A DNA stretch of 64,000 nucleotides from an uncultured Paracoccaceae bacterium. Its GTDB lineage: Bacteria; Pseudomonadota; Alphaproteobacteria; Rhodobacterales; Rhodobacteraceae. Within the stretch, counting starts at the first letter, position 1. The number at the start of each line of letters is the position of its first letter. The translations under genes were made by a program, and so were the position numbers. Shown in pieces: positions 37,179 through 46,455 of this stretch. The stretch is taken from assembly GCA_947498985.1 (NCBI GenBank), contig CANMMF010000001.1, forward strand, positions 525,501-589,500, in the 5' to 3' direction. The notes beneath the pieces are model-generated. The model saw only the letters and a program-made list of their open reading frames with translations, did not search any database and was not told the DNA's origin.

Positions 37179-38405
37179 ATGGATGAGTTTCAAGCCCTTG
37201 CCCGCGCGGCCACCGACGCCATGCGCGATGTCTTTTCGCCGACGCCGCTGATGCGCAACGCACATCTGTCGGAGCGGTTCGATGCGGAGATCTGGCTCAA
37301 GCGTGAAGACCTCAGCCCGGTGCGCAGCTACAAGCTGCGGGGCGGGTTCAACGCGATGCGCAAACAGCCGGAGGCCGCGCTTTTTGTCTGCGCAAGCGCG
37401 GGCAATCACGCGCAGGGCGTGGCCTATATGTGCCGCCATTTCGACAAGCGTGGCGTGATTTTCATGCCGGTAACGACGCCTCAGCAAAAGATCCAGAAGA
37501 CCGGGATGTTTGGCGGCGACAACGTCGAAATCCGTCTGATCGGCGATTATTTCGACGATTGTCTGCGGGCGGCGCAAGCGTTTTGCGCAGCCGAGGGCGG
37601 GCATTTCCTGTCACCCTTCGACGACGAGGACGTGATCGAGGGACAGGCCAGCGTCGGCGTGGAAATCGAAGCGCAGATGTCCGGCGCGCCGGACCATCTG
37701 GTGATCCCGGTGGGGGGCGGGGGCCTGAGCGCGGGATTGCTGAGTTATTTCGGCACCGCGTGCCAGTATACATTTGTGGAGCCCTCCGGAGGCGCCTGCC
37801 TGCGCGCGGCACTCGAGGCGGGACAACCGGTGTCGCTGCCGACGGTCGACACCTTTGCCGACGGCGCGGCTGTGGCGCAGATCGGCGCGCGGACCTTTGC
37901 GCGGCTCAGGGGTGTCGGCGCGGCCAACACGCTTGCGATCTCCGAGGATCGGCTCTGCACAACGATGCTGGAGATGCTGAATGTCGAAGGCATCGTGCTG
38001 GAACCCGCGGGGGCATTGGCGGTCGATGCGCTCAAGGATCTCGGGCAGGCGATCCGCGGGCGAAAGGTGGTGTGCATCACCTCCGGCGGGAACTTCGATT
38101 TCGAACGTCTGCCGGAGGTCAAGGAACGCGCGCAACGTTATTCCGGGGTGAAGAAGTACTTCATTCTCCGGCTGCCGCAACGGCCCGGCGCGCTGAAGGA
38201 CTTCCTCGGGTTTCTTGGCCCGGAGGACGATATCGCCCGGTTCGAATACCTCAAGAAATCGGCGCGGAATTTCGGCTCCGTCCTGATCGGGATCGAAACG
38301 CGGGATCCGGCAAATTTCGCGAGGCTTTTCGGCTTGCTGGACGAAAACGGGTTCACCTATCAGGACATCACCGATGACGAGCTCTTGGCGCGGTTTGTCA
38401 TATGA
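37179..38405 (+). CDS. ilvA: Threonine ammonia-lyase (threonine dehydratase)
   Basis: 408 residues from the ATG at 37179. PLP lysine in SYKLRGG (Lys52); CASAGNHAQGVAY and the phosphate loop VGGGGLSAGLL follow. The C-terminal part from about residue 325 (YFILRLPQRPGALKDFLG) is a single ACT-like regulatory domain, so this is the shorter biosynthetic or bifunctional form rather than the two-domain E. coli IlvA. Converts threonine to 2-oxobutanoate for isoleucine synthesis. Overlaps the downstream SDR by four bases. Confidence 0.92.
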   Translation: MDEFQALARAATDAMRDVFSPTPLMRNAHLSERFDAEIWLKREDLSPVRSYKLRGGFNAMRKQPEAALFVCASAGNHAQGVAYMCRHFDKRGVIFMPVTTPQQKIQKTGMFGGDNVEIRLIGDYFDDCLRAAQAFCAAEGGHFLSPFDDEDVIEGQASVGVEIEAQMSGAPDHLVIPVGGGGLSAGLLSYFGTACQYTFVEPSGGACLRAALEAGQPVSLPTVDTFADGAAVAQIGARTFARLRGVGAANTLAISEDRLCTTMLEMLNVEGIVLEPAGALAVDALKDLGQAIRGRKVVCITSGGNFDFERLPEVKERAQRYSGVKKYFILRLPQRPGALKDFLGFLGPEDDIARFEYLKKSARNFGSVLIGIETRDPANFARLFGLLDENGFTYQDITDDELLARFVI

Positions 38406-39220
38406 GTTTCGCCGGGCGTCGCGCGATTGTGACAGGCGCCGGGCAAGGCATCGGGCGTGCGATTGCGCGGGCATTGGTGGAGGACGGCGCGCGCGTTGCG
38501 GTGTGTGACATCGATCCCGATCTTGCGCACCAGGTGGCAGCAGAGCTTGGCGGCGTGCCGCTGGTCTGTGACCTGCGCAATCCGGAGGAGATTGCCGCCA
38601 TGGTGGCTGCGGCCCGGGCGGCTTTGGGCGATATCGATATGCTTGTTTCGAACGCAGGCTTTGCGAAGGGTGCCCTGGCGGGCCCATGCTCTGCCGAGGA
38701 TGCGTTATGGCAGGCCAGCTGGGATCTTCATGTCATGGCGCATCTGCGTGCCGCGCGGTTGGTTCTGCCCGGAATGATCGAGCGTGGCGAAGGCTGGCTG
38801 GTCAATATCGCCTCCGCGGCGGGGCTTTTGTCGCAGATCGGCGACGCGCCATATTCGGCCAGCAAACATGCAGCCGTCAGCCTGGCGCAATCGCTGGCCA
38901 TCGAACATGGCGATCAGGGCATCCATGTCTCCGTGGTGTGTCCGCTTTATGTGGCGACGCCGTTGCTTGGCTACGATGCCGATGACCCGCAGGACCGGCC
39001 CAATGACCGGGTGATCCGCGCGGAAGATGTGGCGCAGGCCGTGATGCAGGGCTTGCGTGACGGGCGCTTTCTGATCCTGCCGCATCCCGAAGCCGCAACG
39101 CATTTTCAGCGCCGCGCCGCGGATATGGACCGCTGGATCGCCGGGATGCGCCGCTTGCGCCGGGAGGCATTTGCCGAAGGGCTGCCCGAGGATCTCGGAG
39201 AGCTGCACCGGCGCATATGA
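38402..39220 (+). CDS. Short-chain dehydrogenase/reductase
   Basis: 272 residues. Classical SDR: cofactor motif TGAGQGIGRA (residues 11-20), SNAGFAKG, the catalytic Ser region NIASAAGLLSQIG and YSASK with the active Tyr and Lys. VCDIDPD after the second strand suggests NAD(H). The substrate is unknown. Translationally coupled to ilvA by ATGA, a pairing whose meaning is not obvious. Ends three bases from the convergent Hpt gene. Confidence 0.88.
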   Translation: MSFAGRRAIVTGAGQGIGRAIARALVEDGARVAVCDIDPDLAHQVAAELGGVPLVCDLRNPEEIAAMVAAARAALGDIDMLVSNAGFAKGALAGPCSAEDALWQASWDLHVMAHLRAARLVLPGMIERGEGWLVNIASAAGLLSQIGDAPYSASKHAAVSLAQSLAIEHGDQGIHVSVVCPLYVATPLLGYDADDPQDRPNDRVIRAEDVAQAVMQGLRDGRFLILPHPEAATHFQRRAADMDRWIAGMRRLRREAFAEGLPEDLGELHRRI

Positions 39221-39223
39221 GGC

Positions 39224-39559
39224 TCAGGCCGCAAAGCGTTGATCGTATTCCTGCAAGAACACCACGCGGCTCTCTTCAAAACACCGGCGCACATCGGCGG
39301 GCTGCACCGCGTCGGGATCGCCGGAGGCGGCCGCCGTCTCGCCGCTGCGGCACAGATCGGCCAGCGCGTCAAAGCCGAGGTTGAGGGCCGCGCCTTTCAG
39401 AAAATGCATCTGTTCCTCGACGGCGGCCGCATCCCGGGCAGAGCCGTCAAATCCCGCGATGGCTGTCTCAACCTCCGACAGAAAGAGATCGACAATCTCG
39501 CCGAAATCGTCCGCCCCGACTTCATCGCGCAATTCGCCGACTCGCTGCCAATCGATCAT
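39224..39559 (-). CDS. Histidine phosphotransfer (Hpt) domain protein
   Basis: 111 residues, a single Hpt four-helix domain. The phosphoaccepting His is His52 in MHFLKGAALNLGF. Such stand-alone proteins shuttle phosphoryl groups between a hybrid kinase and a response regulator. It is transcribed divergently from a REC-PP2C phosphatase gene 180 bases away, suggesting one signalling module. Confidence 0.88.
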   Translation of the reverse strand: MIDWQRVGELRDEVGADDFGEIVDLFLSEVETAIAGFDGSARDAAAVEEQMHFLKGAALNLGFDALADLCRSGETAAASGDPDAVQPADVRRCFEESRVVFLQEYDQRFAA

Positions 39560-39739
39560 GTCGTACCTCCAGACGCGGGCAGACTATCCGCAAATCGGTA
39601 AACCGAAGATTGCCGGTTCTGCGCGGGATACGCACAATTTTACACTTCACCGGCTGTTAAGAGCGCGGAGGTAGAACCCTGCGAACCCGGTGAAAGGCGA
39701 CGCGGCGTGCAGGCAGGCAAAATCGACAGGGCGGAAAGT

Positions 39740-40969
39740 GTGACCGGCGTCATGCGGCGGGTGCTCGTCGTGGATGACAGCGCGCTGCAGCTCAAGATCA
39801 TGGCGTCGATGCTCGGCAAGTGGGGGTTCGAAGTGCTGCAGGCCGAATCGGGCCCCGAGGCGCTTGAGATCTGTGCCAAGACGCCGCCGGATCTGATTGT
39901 CTCGGACTGGATGATGCCGGACATGGACGGACCGGAATTCTGCCGACAATTCCGCAAGATGGACCGCGAAAGCTATGGCTATTTCATCCTTCTGACGTCG
40001 AAAAGCGAAAAGGGCGCGGTGGCTCAGGGGCTCGACAGTGGCGCGGATGATTTTCTGACCAAGCCGGTGAATGCGCATGAGTTGCGCGCGCGGATCAATG
40101 CAGGCGCCCGCATCCTGTCGATGGAACGGGAGCTTTCGGAAAAGAACAAGCAGGTCTCCGACACGCTTGCGGAACTGCAGGAGGTGCATGACGCCATCGA
40201 CAAGGATCTGCGTCAGGCGCGCACGATCCAGCAATCTCTGGTGCCCGAACGTACCCGGATGATCGGCAAGTCGCGCGTCAGCCTGTTGTTGCAGCCCTGC
40301 GGTCATGTCGGCGGCGATCTCGTGGGCATGTTCACGCCTGGATACGACCGGCTGGGGCTGTACAGCATTGACGTCTCGGGCCACGGGATCACGTCGGCGA
40401 TGGTGACCGCGCGCGTCGCGGGCTACATGTCAAGCACGTTTCCCGACCAGAATATCGGGCTGGAACGCCGGTTCGAAGAGTTTCACGCCATGCGCTCCCC
40501 GGCGCTGACCGCGCAACTTCTGAACGAACGGTTGTCGGCGGATCCGGGTGTCGAGGAATACCTCACCATGGCCTATCTGGCGGGCGACATGCGCAGCGGC
40601 CGGATGAAGCTGGTACAGGCGGGACATCCTCCGCCGATCCTCTTGCGGGCCGATCGCTCCATCAGCCTGCTGGGCGAAGGCGGGTTGCCGATCGGGCTGG
40701 TCGACGATGTCGCGTATGATCAGGTCGAACTCACGTTGTCCAAGGGCGACAGGCTCCTGCTTTATTCCGACGGCTTCACGGAGGCGGTGCTGCAGAATGG
40801 CGAAATGCTGGGCGAAGACGGGCTTGCCGACCTGTTTCAGACCTGTGCGTCGCAGGGATCCGGCACGGAATTGCTGGAGGATATGTTCTGGAAGCTGACA
40901 ACATTGATGGCCGACAACGATGACCTGGGCGACGACGTATCGGCGGCGCTGCTGGAATTCGACGCGTGA
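39740..40969 (+). CDS. Response regulator with PP2C-type (RsbU/SpoIIE-like) phosphatase domain
   Basis: 409 residues from a GTG at 39740 with AGGGCGGA just upstream; an ATG at 39752 and a GTG at 39707 are alternatives. The N-terminal receiver has VLVVDDS and the phospho-acceptor Asp56 in SDWMMPDMDG, with the conserved Lys in LTKPVN. A coiled-coil linker (MERELSEKNKQVSDTLAELQ) joins it to a PP2C domain with GGDLVGMF, YSIDVSGHGITSAMV and DDVSAALLEF. Such proteins dephosphorylate anti-sigma-factor antagonists in partner-switching or stress pathways; no anti-sigma gene is nearby. Confidence 0.9.
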   Translation: MTGVMRRVLVVDDSALQLKIMASMLGKWGFEVLQAESGPEALEICAKTPPDLIVSDWMMPDMDGPEFCRQFRKMDRESYGYFILLTSKSEKGAVAQGLDSGADDFLTKPVNAHELRARINAGARILSMERELSEKNKQVSDTLAELQEVHDAIDKDLRQARTIQQSLVPERTRMIGKSRVSLLLQPCGHVGGDLVGMFTPGYDRLGLYSIDVSGHGITSAMVTARVAGYMSSTFPDQNIGLERRFEEFHAMRSPALTAQLLNERLSADPGVEEYLTMAYLAGDMRSGRMKLVQAGHPPPILLRADRSISLLGEGGLPIGLVDDVAYDQVELTLSKGDRLLLYSDGFTEAVLQNGEMLGEDGLADLFQTCASQGSGTELLEDMFWKLTTLMADNDDLGDDVSAALLEFDA

Positions 40970-41178
40970 GGAATGACATGGCCTGCAACGGGGAAGTCCG
41001 GCGAGGTTTGTCGTAACGCTCGCGGTTGGCGCGATCGGGTGACCGTTATCGGGCACGTCCCGAAGGGGGACAATTTATCAGAAGGAGCGTGTGCTGCCGC
41101 CATTGCACCGACAGTAGCGGTGTTCCGAGGCGTCGAAACAGACTCCAGAGGCCCCAACCAGCAGACGTCACCAAACGC

Positions 41179-41622
41179 TCAGCCCTCGCGCAAAAGCCCG
41201 CGCACAAAACTCCGGTCACCGGATGTTCCCAGCTTCTCCGCCGCCAGTTCGATCGGCATCCAGAGGGCGATATGTCCCGGCTCCGAAGGCGGCTCATGGG
41301 GCCGCACCGGCATCGCGTGATAGATTGTACACAGCTTTTCGGCCCAAAGGCCGTATTCGGGCATGAATGTGAACCTGCGAAACGCGCCCAGACGTCTGGG
41401 GCGCGCGATGCGCCAGCCGGTTTCCTCAAAGACCTCGCGGTGCAAAGCATGCAGCGGGTGCTCTCCGGGATCGATGCCGCCACCGGGCAATTGCAACTCC
41501 GGCACCGGCTCTGACTGATGGGTGAGCAGCAGCGATCCTGACCGCGGCAGAACCGCATAGACCCCGGGTCTGAGAATATAGCGCTGCCCGGCACGCGGTG
41601 GTCTGCCATGTCGTGGGATCAT
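41179..41622 (-). CDS. Nudix hydrolase
   Basis: 147 residues. The Nudix box runs from GGGIDPGEHPLHALHREVFE into ETGW and fits the GX5EX7REUXEEXGU pattern. It hydrolyses some nucleoside diphosphate-X compound; the substrate is not evident. The 209 bases between its stop and the REC-PP2C stop hold no gene I can support. Confidence 0.9.
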   Translation of the reverse strand: MIPRHGRPPRAGQRYILRPGVYAVLPRSGSLLLTHQSEPVPELQLPGGGIDPGEHPLHALHREVFEETGWRIARPRRLGAFRRFTFMPEYGLWAEKLCTIYHAMPVRPHEPPSEPGHIALWMPIELAAEKLGTSGDRSFVRGLLREG

Positions 41623-41700
41623 GCGTTTCGCCCTTTGCGGCTGCCTTGAACGACCCTATATGGCTGCGGTATGCCAGCGACCGGCAGATAAGGAAACCCC

Positions 41701-42687
41701 ATGAGCATTGGCACGAAACTCGCCTGGGACGACACCGTCCTGCCTTTCCAGCTTGACCGTTCCGACATGCGCGGACGGGTCGCGCGGCTGGATGGCGTCT
41801 TGTCCGGTGTCCTGAAACAGCACGATTATCCCGCGCCGGTGGAGGCGCTTGTGGCCGAGATGGCGCTGCTGACGGCGCTGATCGGGCAGACGATCAAGCT
41901 GCGGTGGAAACTCTCGCTCCAGGTGCAGACGAAAGGTGCCGTGCGGATGATCGCGACCGACTATTTCGGCCCCGATGCCGAAGGTCAGCCCGCCCGGATC
42001 CGCGCCTATGCCAGCTTTGACGAGGACCGGATCAGCGACGCGCCGGCCTTTGAACAGCTGGGTGAGGGCTATTTCGCGATCCTGATCGATCAGGGCGAAG
42101 GCATGACGCCTTATCAGGGGATCACGCCGATTGCGGGTGGATCGCTGAGCGATTGCGCGGCGGCCTATTTTGCGCAATCCGAGCAGCTGCCGACCACCTT
42201 TGCGCTGTCTTATGGCCGCTCGACAGAGCCGGACGTGGCCGAACACTGGCGCGCCGGTGGCATCATGCTGCAGCACATGCCCAAGGCCTCGCCATTTGCG
42301 ACCGATGGCGGTTCGGGCGAGGCGGGGCTCTTGCAAGCCGAAGACCTGGTCGAGGGCGAGGCCGAGGAGAACTGGACCCGGGTCAACCTGCATCTCGGCA
42401 CCGTCGAAGAGCTTGAGCTGATCGGACCGACCGTCTCTCCGGACGAGTTGCTTGTGCGGCTCTTTCACGAGGAGACGCCGCGGGTTTTTGACGCGCAACC
42501 GGTGCGGTTCGGCTGCACCTGTTCCGAAGATCGCGTGCGCCAGAGCCTGTCGATCTATTCGGCCAGAGACATCGAAAAGATGACGACGGAGGACGGGCGG
42601 GTGACCGCCGATTGCCAGTTCTGCGGTGCGCATTACGATCTCGACCCGTCGAGCGTCGGGTTTGAGGCGCAAGATGGGGACGGCTGA
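41701..42687 (+). CDS. hslO: Redox-regulated chaperone Hsp33
   Basis: 328 residues. The C-terminal zinc switch has GCTCSED and DCQFCGAHY, that is CxC and CxxC, the four cysteines that bind zinc when reduced and form disulfides under oxidative stress. The N-terminal core includes LVAEMALLTALIG and TKGAVRMIATDYFG. ATP-independent holdase. Overlaps the next Nudix gene by 14 bases. Confidence 0.95.
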   Translation: MSIGTKLAWDDTVLPFQLDRSDMRGRVARLDGVLSGVLKQHDYPAPVEALVAEMALLTALIGQTIKLRWKLSLQVQTKGAVRMIATDYFGPDAEGQPARIRAYASFDEDRISDAPAFEQLGEGYFAILIDQGEGMTPYQGITPIAGGSLSDCAAAYFAQSEQLPTTFALSYGRSTEPDVAEHWRAGGIMLQHMPKASPFATDGGSGEAGLLQAEDLVEGEAEENWTRVNLHLGTVEELELIGPTVSPDELLVRLFHEETPRVFDAQPVRFGCTCSEDRVRQSLSIYSARDIEKMTTEDGRVTADCQFCGAHYDLDPSSVGFEAQDGDG

Positions 42688-43276
42688 GCAGATCGAGGCG
42701 CTGAGACGCGCGCTCACCAGAGACGGGCCGCCGTCGTCGGATTTCGACCTCAACAAGGATGTGGATCTGCCGCTGGGGCGCAAACTGCGCCCCGCCGGGG
42801 TTCTGGCCGCGTTCCAGATCACGCCGGAGGGTCTGGATCTGGTCCTGACCAAGCGGTCGTCGCGGTTGAAACACCATCCCGGCCAGATCGCCTTTCCCGG
42901 CGGCAAGCAGGATCCCGGCGACGCGGATGTCACCGCAGCGGCCCTGCGCGAGGCGCATGAGGAAATCGGTCTGGCCCCGTCCGCGGTCGAGGTTCTGGGG
43001 GCCCTGCCCGCGCATGAGACGGTCACGGGCTTTCTCATGACCCCGGTTCTGGGCCTGATCAGAGACAGATTCGATCCGGTGCCGGAGGCCGGAGAGGTGG
43101 ATGAGGTCTTTACCGCGCCCTTCGACCACATTACCGATCCCGACCGTTATTCGGTGCAATCGCGCCGGTGGCGCGGGCGTCGTCGCCACTATTACACGGC
43201 ACCGCTTGGACCCTATTACATCTGGGGGGCGACGGCCCGGATCCTGCGCAGCCTGGCGGAACGGGTGCAACCGTGA
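42674..43276 (+). CDS. CoA pyrophosphatase-type Nudix hydrolase
   Basis: 200 residues from the ATG at 42674, inside the end of hslO. LTKRSSRLKHHPGQIAFPGG followed by REAHEEIGL is the extended signature of the CoA-diphosphatase Nudix subfamily (NudL/YeaB type). It would cleave CoA to 3',5'-ADP and phosphopantetheine. Its stop overlaps the GTG start of the CCA-adding enzyme. Confidence 0.88.
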   Translation: MGTAEQIEALRRALTRDGPPSSDFDLNKDVDLPLGRKLRPAGVLAAFQITPEGLDLVLTKRSSRLKHHPGQIAFPGGKQDPGDADVTAAALREAHEEIGLAPSAVEVLGALPAHETVTGFLMTPVLGLIRDRFDPVPEAGEVDEVFTAPFDHITDPDRYSVQSRRWRGRRRHYYTAPLGPYYIWGATARILRSLAERVQP

Positions 43277-44436
43277 CCCGCGTCGCGGGCGCGTGGCTGG
43301 AGGCGGAGGGCACGCAAGCTGTCATGAAAATGCTCGAAGCGTCCGGCCACAGCGCATACGCGGTGGGCGGCTGCGTCCGAAACGCGCTTTTGAACGTGCC
43401 GGTGCGCGATGTCGACATCTCCACCGACGCGCGGCCCGAGCGGGTGATGGCGCTGGCCGATGCGGCGGAAATGAAAGCGGTGCCGACAGGCATCGAGCAC
43501 GGCACCGTGACGGTTGTGACGCACGGGACGGGCTATGAAATCACCACGTTCCGCGCCGATATAGAGACGGATGGCCGCCGCGCCGTGGTACGCTTTGCCG
43601 ACAGCATGGCCGAGGATGCGATCCGGCGCGACTTCACGATGAACGCGCTATATGCGGACCGGTTCGGCGTGGTGCACGATCCGCTGAATGGCCTGCCCGA
43701 TCTGCAGGCACGGCGCGTGCGGTTCATCGAGGATGCCGCCCGCAGGATCGAAGAAGATTACCTGCGAATCCTGCGCTTCTTTCGGTTCTCCGCCTGGTAT
43801 GGCGATCCGCAGAACGGCATGGACGCCGACGCTCTGGCGGGGATTGCAGGGCATCTCGACGGGCTCGACGGGTTGTCCGCGGAGCGTGTCGGTGCAGAGA
43901 TCACCCGGCTGCTGACCGCGCCCGACCCGGTCATGGCGGTTGCGGTGATGGAGCAGGCAGGCGTGTTGGCGCGTGTTCTGCCCGGAACCGTCAGCCGCGC
44001 TCTTGGCCCGCTTGTGCAGCATGAGATCTCGCTTGACCTCGCGCCGCAACCGCTCCGGCGCCTCGCGGTCCTGGGCATGTTCGATGGCGCGCGGCTGCGG
44101 CTTTCCAGACCTGCGATACGGCAACTTGAGACGTATCAGAGACTGATTGGAGCAGATACCGGGCTGGCCGAAATCGCGTGGCGCGATGATGCGGCGCTGG
44201 CGCTCGACGTTGCTGCCTTGCGCGCCGCCAGTTTCGAAGCGCCGTTGCCGCACGACCTGACGGAGCAGGTGAGCAAGGGCGCCGCGGCACAATTCCCGGT
44301 CACCGCAGCCGATCTCATGCCGGAGCTTGAGGGCGCGGCGCTGGGGCAGGCGCTCAGAGAACTTGAGCGGCGGTGGATCGCGTCGGATTTCCGTCTCGGC
44401 AAGACCGCGCTGCTGAAGGGGTTGCAGCAGGGGTGA
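43273..44436 (+). CDS. cca: CCA-adding tRNA nucleotidyltransferase
   Basis: 387 residues from a GTG at 43273 (GTGA overlap). Class II nucleotidyltransferase head: YAVGGCVRNALLNVPVRDVDIS with the GG and DxD motifs, then GIEHGTVTVV, FTMNALYAD and RRIEEDYLRILRFFRFSAWY. The size suits a full CCA-adding enzyme rather than poly(A) polymerase, but single-sequence discrimination is uncertain. Third gene of the hslO-nudix-cca run. Confidence 0.9.
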   Translation: MTRVAGAWLEAEGTQAVMKMLEASGHSAYAVGGCVRNALLNVPVRDVDISTDARPERVMALADAAEMKAVPTGIEHGTVTVVTHGTGYEITTFRADIETDGRRAVVRFADSMAEDAIRRDFTMNALYADRFGVVHDPLNGLPDLQARRVRFIEDAARRIEEDYLRILRFFRFSAWYGDPQNGMDADALAGIAGHLDGLDGLSAERVGAEITRLLTAPDPVMAVAVMEQAGVLARVLPGTVSRALGPLVQHEISLDLAPQPLRRLAVLGMFDGARLRLSRPAIRQLETYQRLIGADTGLAEIAWRDDAALALDVAALRAASFEAPLPHDLTEQVSKGAAAQFPVTAADLMPELEGAALGQALRELERRWIASDFRLGKTALLKGLQQG

Positions 44437-44471
44437 CAGCGCGGCCGGATTGCGCTAAGAGGGGCCATCCC

Positions 44472-44592
44472 ATCGGAGGCTACGTGATGATGAATTGTGA
44501 CAGGATCCTGATCAGCTTCGCCTGACATCCTGCGCATTGGGGTGCCACGGCCCCCCGCTTCTTCATCACCGTTTCGCCCGAAAGCCTCCGAT
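44472..44592 (+). promoter_or_regulatory. Leader region with long-range inverted repeat before the ABC exporter
   Basis: ATCGGAGGCT (44472-44481) is the exact reverse complement of AGCCTCCGAT (44583-44592). The first arm contains the GGAGG ribosome binding site of a 12-codon open frame. The second arm ends directly before the ATG at 44593 of the ABC exporter. Pairing would hide the short frame's ribosome binding site and put the exporter start beside a stable stem. A smaller GGGG/CCCC hairpin lies in the loop (about 44539-44555). A translational control element is inferred. Confidence 0.5.
44487..44525 (+). CDS. Possible leader peptide (12 residues)
   Basis: ATG at 44487, with GGAGG (44475-44479) seven bases upstream, encodes MMNCDRILISFA and stops at TGA 44523-44525. 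It sits between the arms of the inverted repeat 44472-44592, which is why I call it a candidate leader peptide. No amino acid is strongly over-represented, so classical attenuation is not obvious. It could also be chance: the frame is very short. Confidence 0.4.
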   Translation: MMNCDRILISFA

Positions 44593-46455
44593 ATGTTTCG
44601 ATTCTTTGAAAATCTGGTCGACCCCTATGCGCCCTATCCTCAGACGGATGCGCCGCCGCAAAAGCTGTTTGCGTTCCTGTGGGACTACGCGCGCCCTTTC
44701 AAACAGCTCTTTGTCGCCTCGGCGCTGCTCTCGGTTGTCGTGGCCGCGGTGGAGCTCGGGCTGATCTTTGCCATGGGCTGGGTCGTCGATATCCTGACCG
44801 GCGCGCCGGACCAGGTGTGGGAGCAGCATGGCACAACCCTGCTGCTTCTGGCGGCGTTTGTGTTGCTCCTGCGCCCGGCAATCCAGCTGTTCGATATTCT
44901 GGTGCTCAACAATGCGATCATGCCCAATTTCGGCACGCTGATCCGCTGGCGCGCGCATCGGCATGTGCTCAGGCAATCGGTCGGGTGGTTCGAGAATGAT
45001 TTTGCCGGGCGCATCGCCAACCGGATCATGCAGACTCCGCCCGCGGCGGGTGAGGCGGTGTTCCAGACCTTCGACGCCATTGCCTATGCCTTTGCCTACG
45101 TGATCGGCGCGCTGATACTGCTGGGCGAGGCCGATGCGCGGCTCATGCTGCCGCTGTTGATGTGGCTCGCGCTTTACGTGGCGCTGATGCGCTGGACGGT
45201 GCGCCGCGTTGGCCCGGCGTCAGAGGCCGCGTCTGACGCCCGTTCCGAAGTCACGGGCCGGGTGGTCGATGCGTATACAAATATCCACTCGGTCAAGATG
45301 TTCGCGCATCATGATCGCGAGCTGACCTATGCCAAGGATGCCATCGAGCACACACGGCAGACATTCAACGTGGAAATGCGTCTCTATACCATCATGGATG
45401 CGTCTCTGGTTCTGCTCAACGGGCTGCTGATCGTGGGCGTCGTCGGATGGGCGATTGCGCTCTGGATGGCGGGTGAAGCAACGGCGGGCACCGTGGCGGC
45501 CGCCGCTGCGCTGACATTGCGGCTCAACGCGATGACCGGGTGGGTGATGTGGGCGCTGACCACGTTTTTCCGTCAGCTGGGTGTTGTCGCGGAAGGCATG
45601 CAGACCATCGCGCAGCCGATCACGCTGCTGGACGCGCCGGGTGCGTCCGATCTGGCGCTGGGCAAGGGTGAGATCCGGCTCACGGAACTCACGCATCATT
45701 ACGGGCGCGACAGCGGCGGGCTGGAGAAGATCAACCTCACGATCCGTCCCGGCGAGAAGGTCGGGCTGATCGGGCGGTCGGGGGCCGGCAAGTCGACGCT
45801 GGTGAAGCTGCTCTTGCGGTTCTACGACGCGGACTCCGGCCGGATCGAGATCGATGGACAGGATATCGCGCGGGTGACGCAGGACAGTCTGCGGCGCAAT
45901 ATCGGCATGGTTCAGCAGGATTCGTCTCTGTTGCACCGCTCCGTGCGCGACAACATCCTCTATGGGCGCCCCGATGCAACCGAGGCTCAGATGATCGCTG
46001 CGGCCAAGCAGGCGCAGGCGCATGACTTCATCCTTGACCTCACCGATCCGCAAGGGCGCGCGGGCTATGACGCGCAGGTAGGCGAACGCGGCGTGAAGCT
46101 CTCTGGCGGGCAGCGCCAGCGGGTGACGCTCGCCCGGGTGATCCTCAAGGATGCGCCGATCCTGCTGCTGGACGAGGCGACCAGCGCGCTCGATTCAGAG
46201 GTGGAGGCGGCCATTCAGGACACGCTTTACGGCATGATGGAGGGCAAGACGGTGATCGCCATCGCGCACCGGCTGAGCACAATCGCAAGGATGGACCGCA
46301 TTCTGGTGCTCGACGGCGGGCAAATCGCCGAAGAGGGCACACATGAGGCGCTTTTGGAGAAAGACGGGCTATATGCCCAGTTCTGGGCGCGCCAGAGCGG
46401 CGGATTTCTCGCCCCCGATATCAAACCCGACCAGGATCCCGAGGCTGCAGAATGA
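44593..46455 (+). CDS. ABC exporter half-transporter (membrane and ATPase domains), first subunit
   Basis: 620 residues from the ATG at 44593; an in-frame GTG at 44542 would add 17 residues inside the leader structure. The N-terminal half has about six membrane helices. The ATPase has Walker A GRSGAGKST (about 394), the Q-loop region, signature LSGGQRQRV and ILLLDEATSALDSE. Type IV exporter (lipid, drug or peptide class). The second subunit follows with an ATGA overlap, giving a heterodimer. The substrate is unknown. Confidence 0.92.
   Translation: MFRFFENLVDPYAPYPQTDAPPQKLFAFLWDYARPFKQLFVASALLSVVVAAVELGLIFAMGWVVDILTGAPDQVWEQHGTTLLLLAAFVLLLRPAIQLFDILVLNNAIMPNFGTLIRWRAHRHVLRQSVGWFENDFAGRIANRIMQTPPAAGEAVFQTFDAIAYAFAYVIGALILLGEADARLMLPLLMWLALYVALMRWTVRRVGPASEAASDARSEVTGRVVDAYTNIHSVKMFAHHDRELTYAKDAIEHTRQTFNVEMRLYTIMDASLVLLNGLLIVGVVGWAIALWMAGEATAGTVAAAAALTLRLNAMTGWVMWALTTFFRQLGVVAEGMQTIAQPITLLDAPGASDLALGKGEIRLTELTHHYGRDSGGLEKINLTIRPGEKVGLIGRSGAGKSTLVKLLLRFYDADSGRIEIDGQDIARVTQDSLRRNIGMVQQDSSLLHRSVRDNILYGRPDATEAQMIAAAKQAQAHDFILDLTDPQGRAGYDAQVGERGVKLSGGQRQRVTLARVILKDAPILLLDEATSALDSEVEAAIQDTLYGMMEGKTVIAIAHRLSTIARMDRILVLDGGQIAEEGTHEALLEKDGLYAQFWARQSGGFLAPDIKPDQDPEAAE

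Noticed and set aside
40970-41178. Small gene or RNA in the gap between REC-PP2C and Nudix genes
   Set aside because: An AAGGAG is present, but only frames of a few codons follow; no hairpin with T-run and no recognisable RNA.
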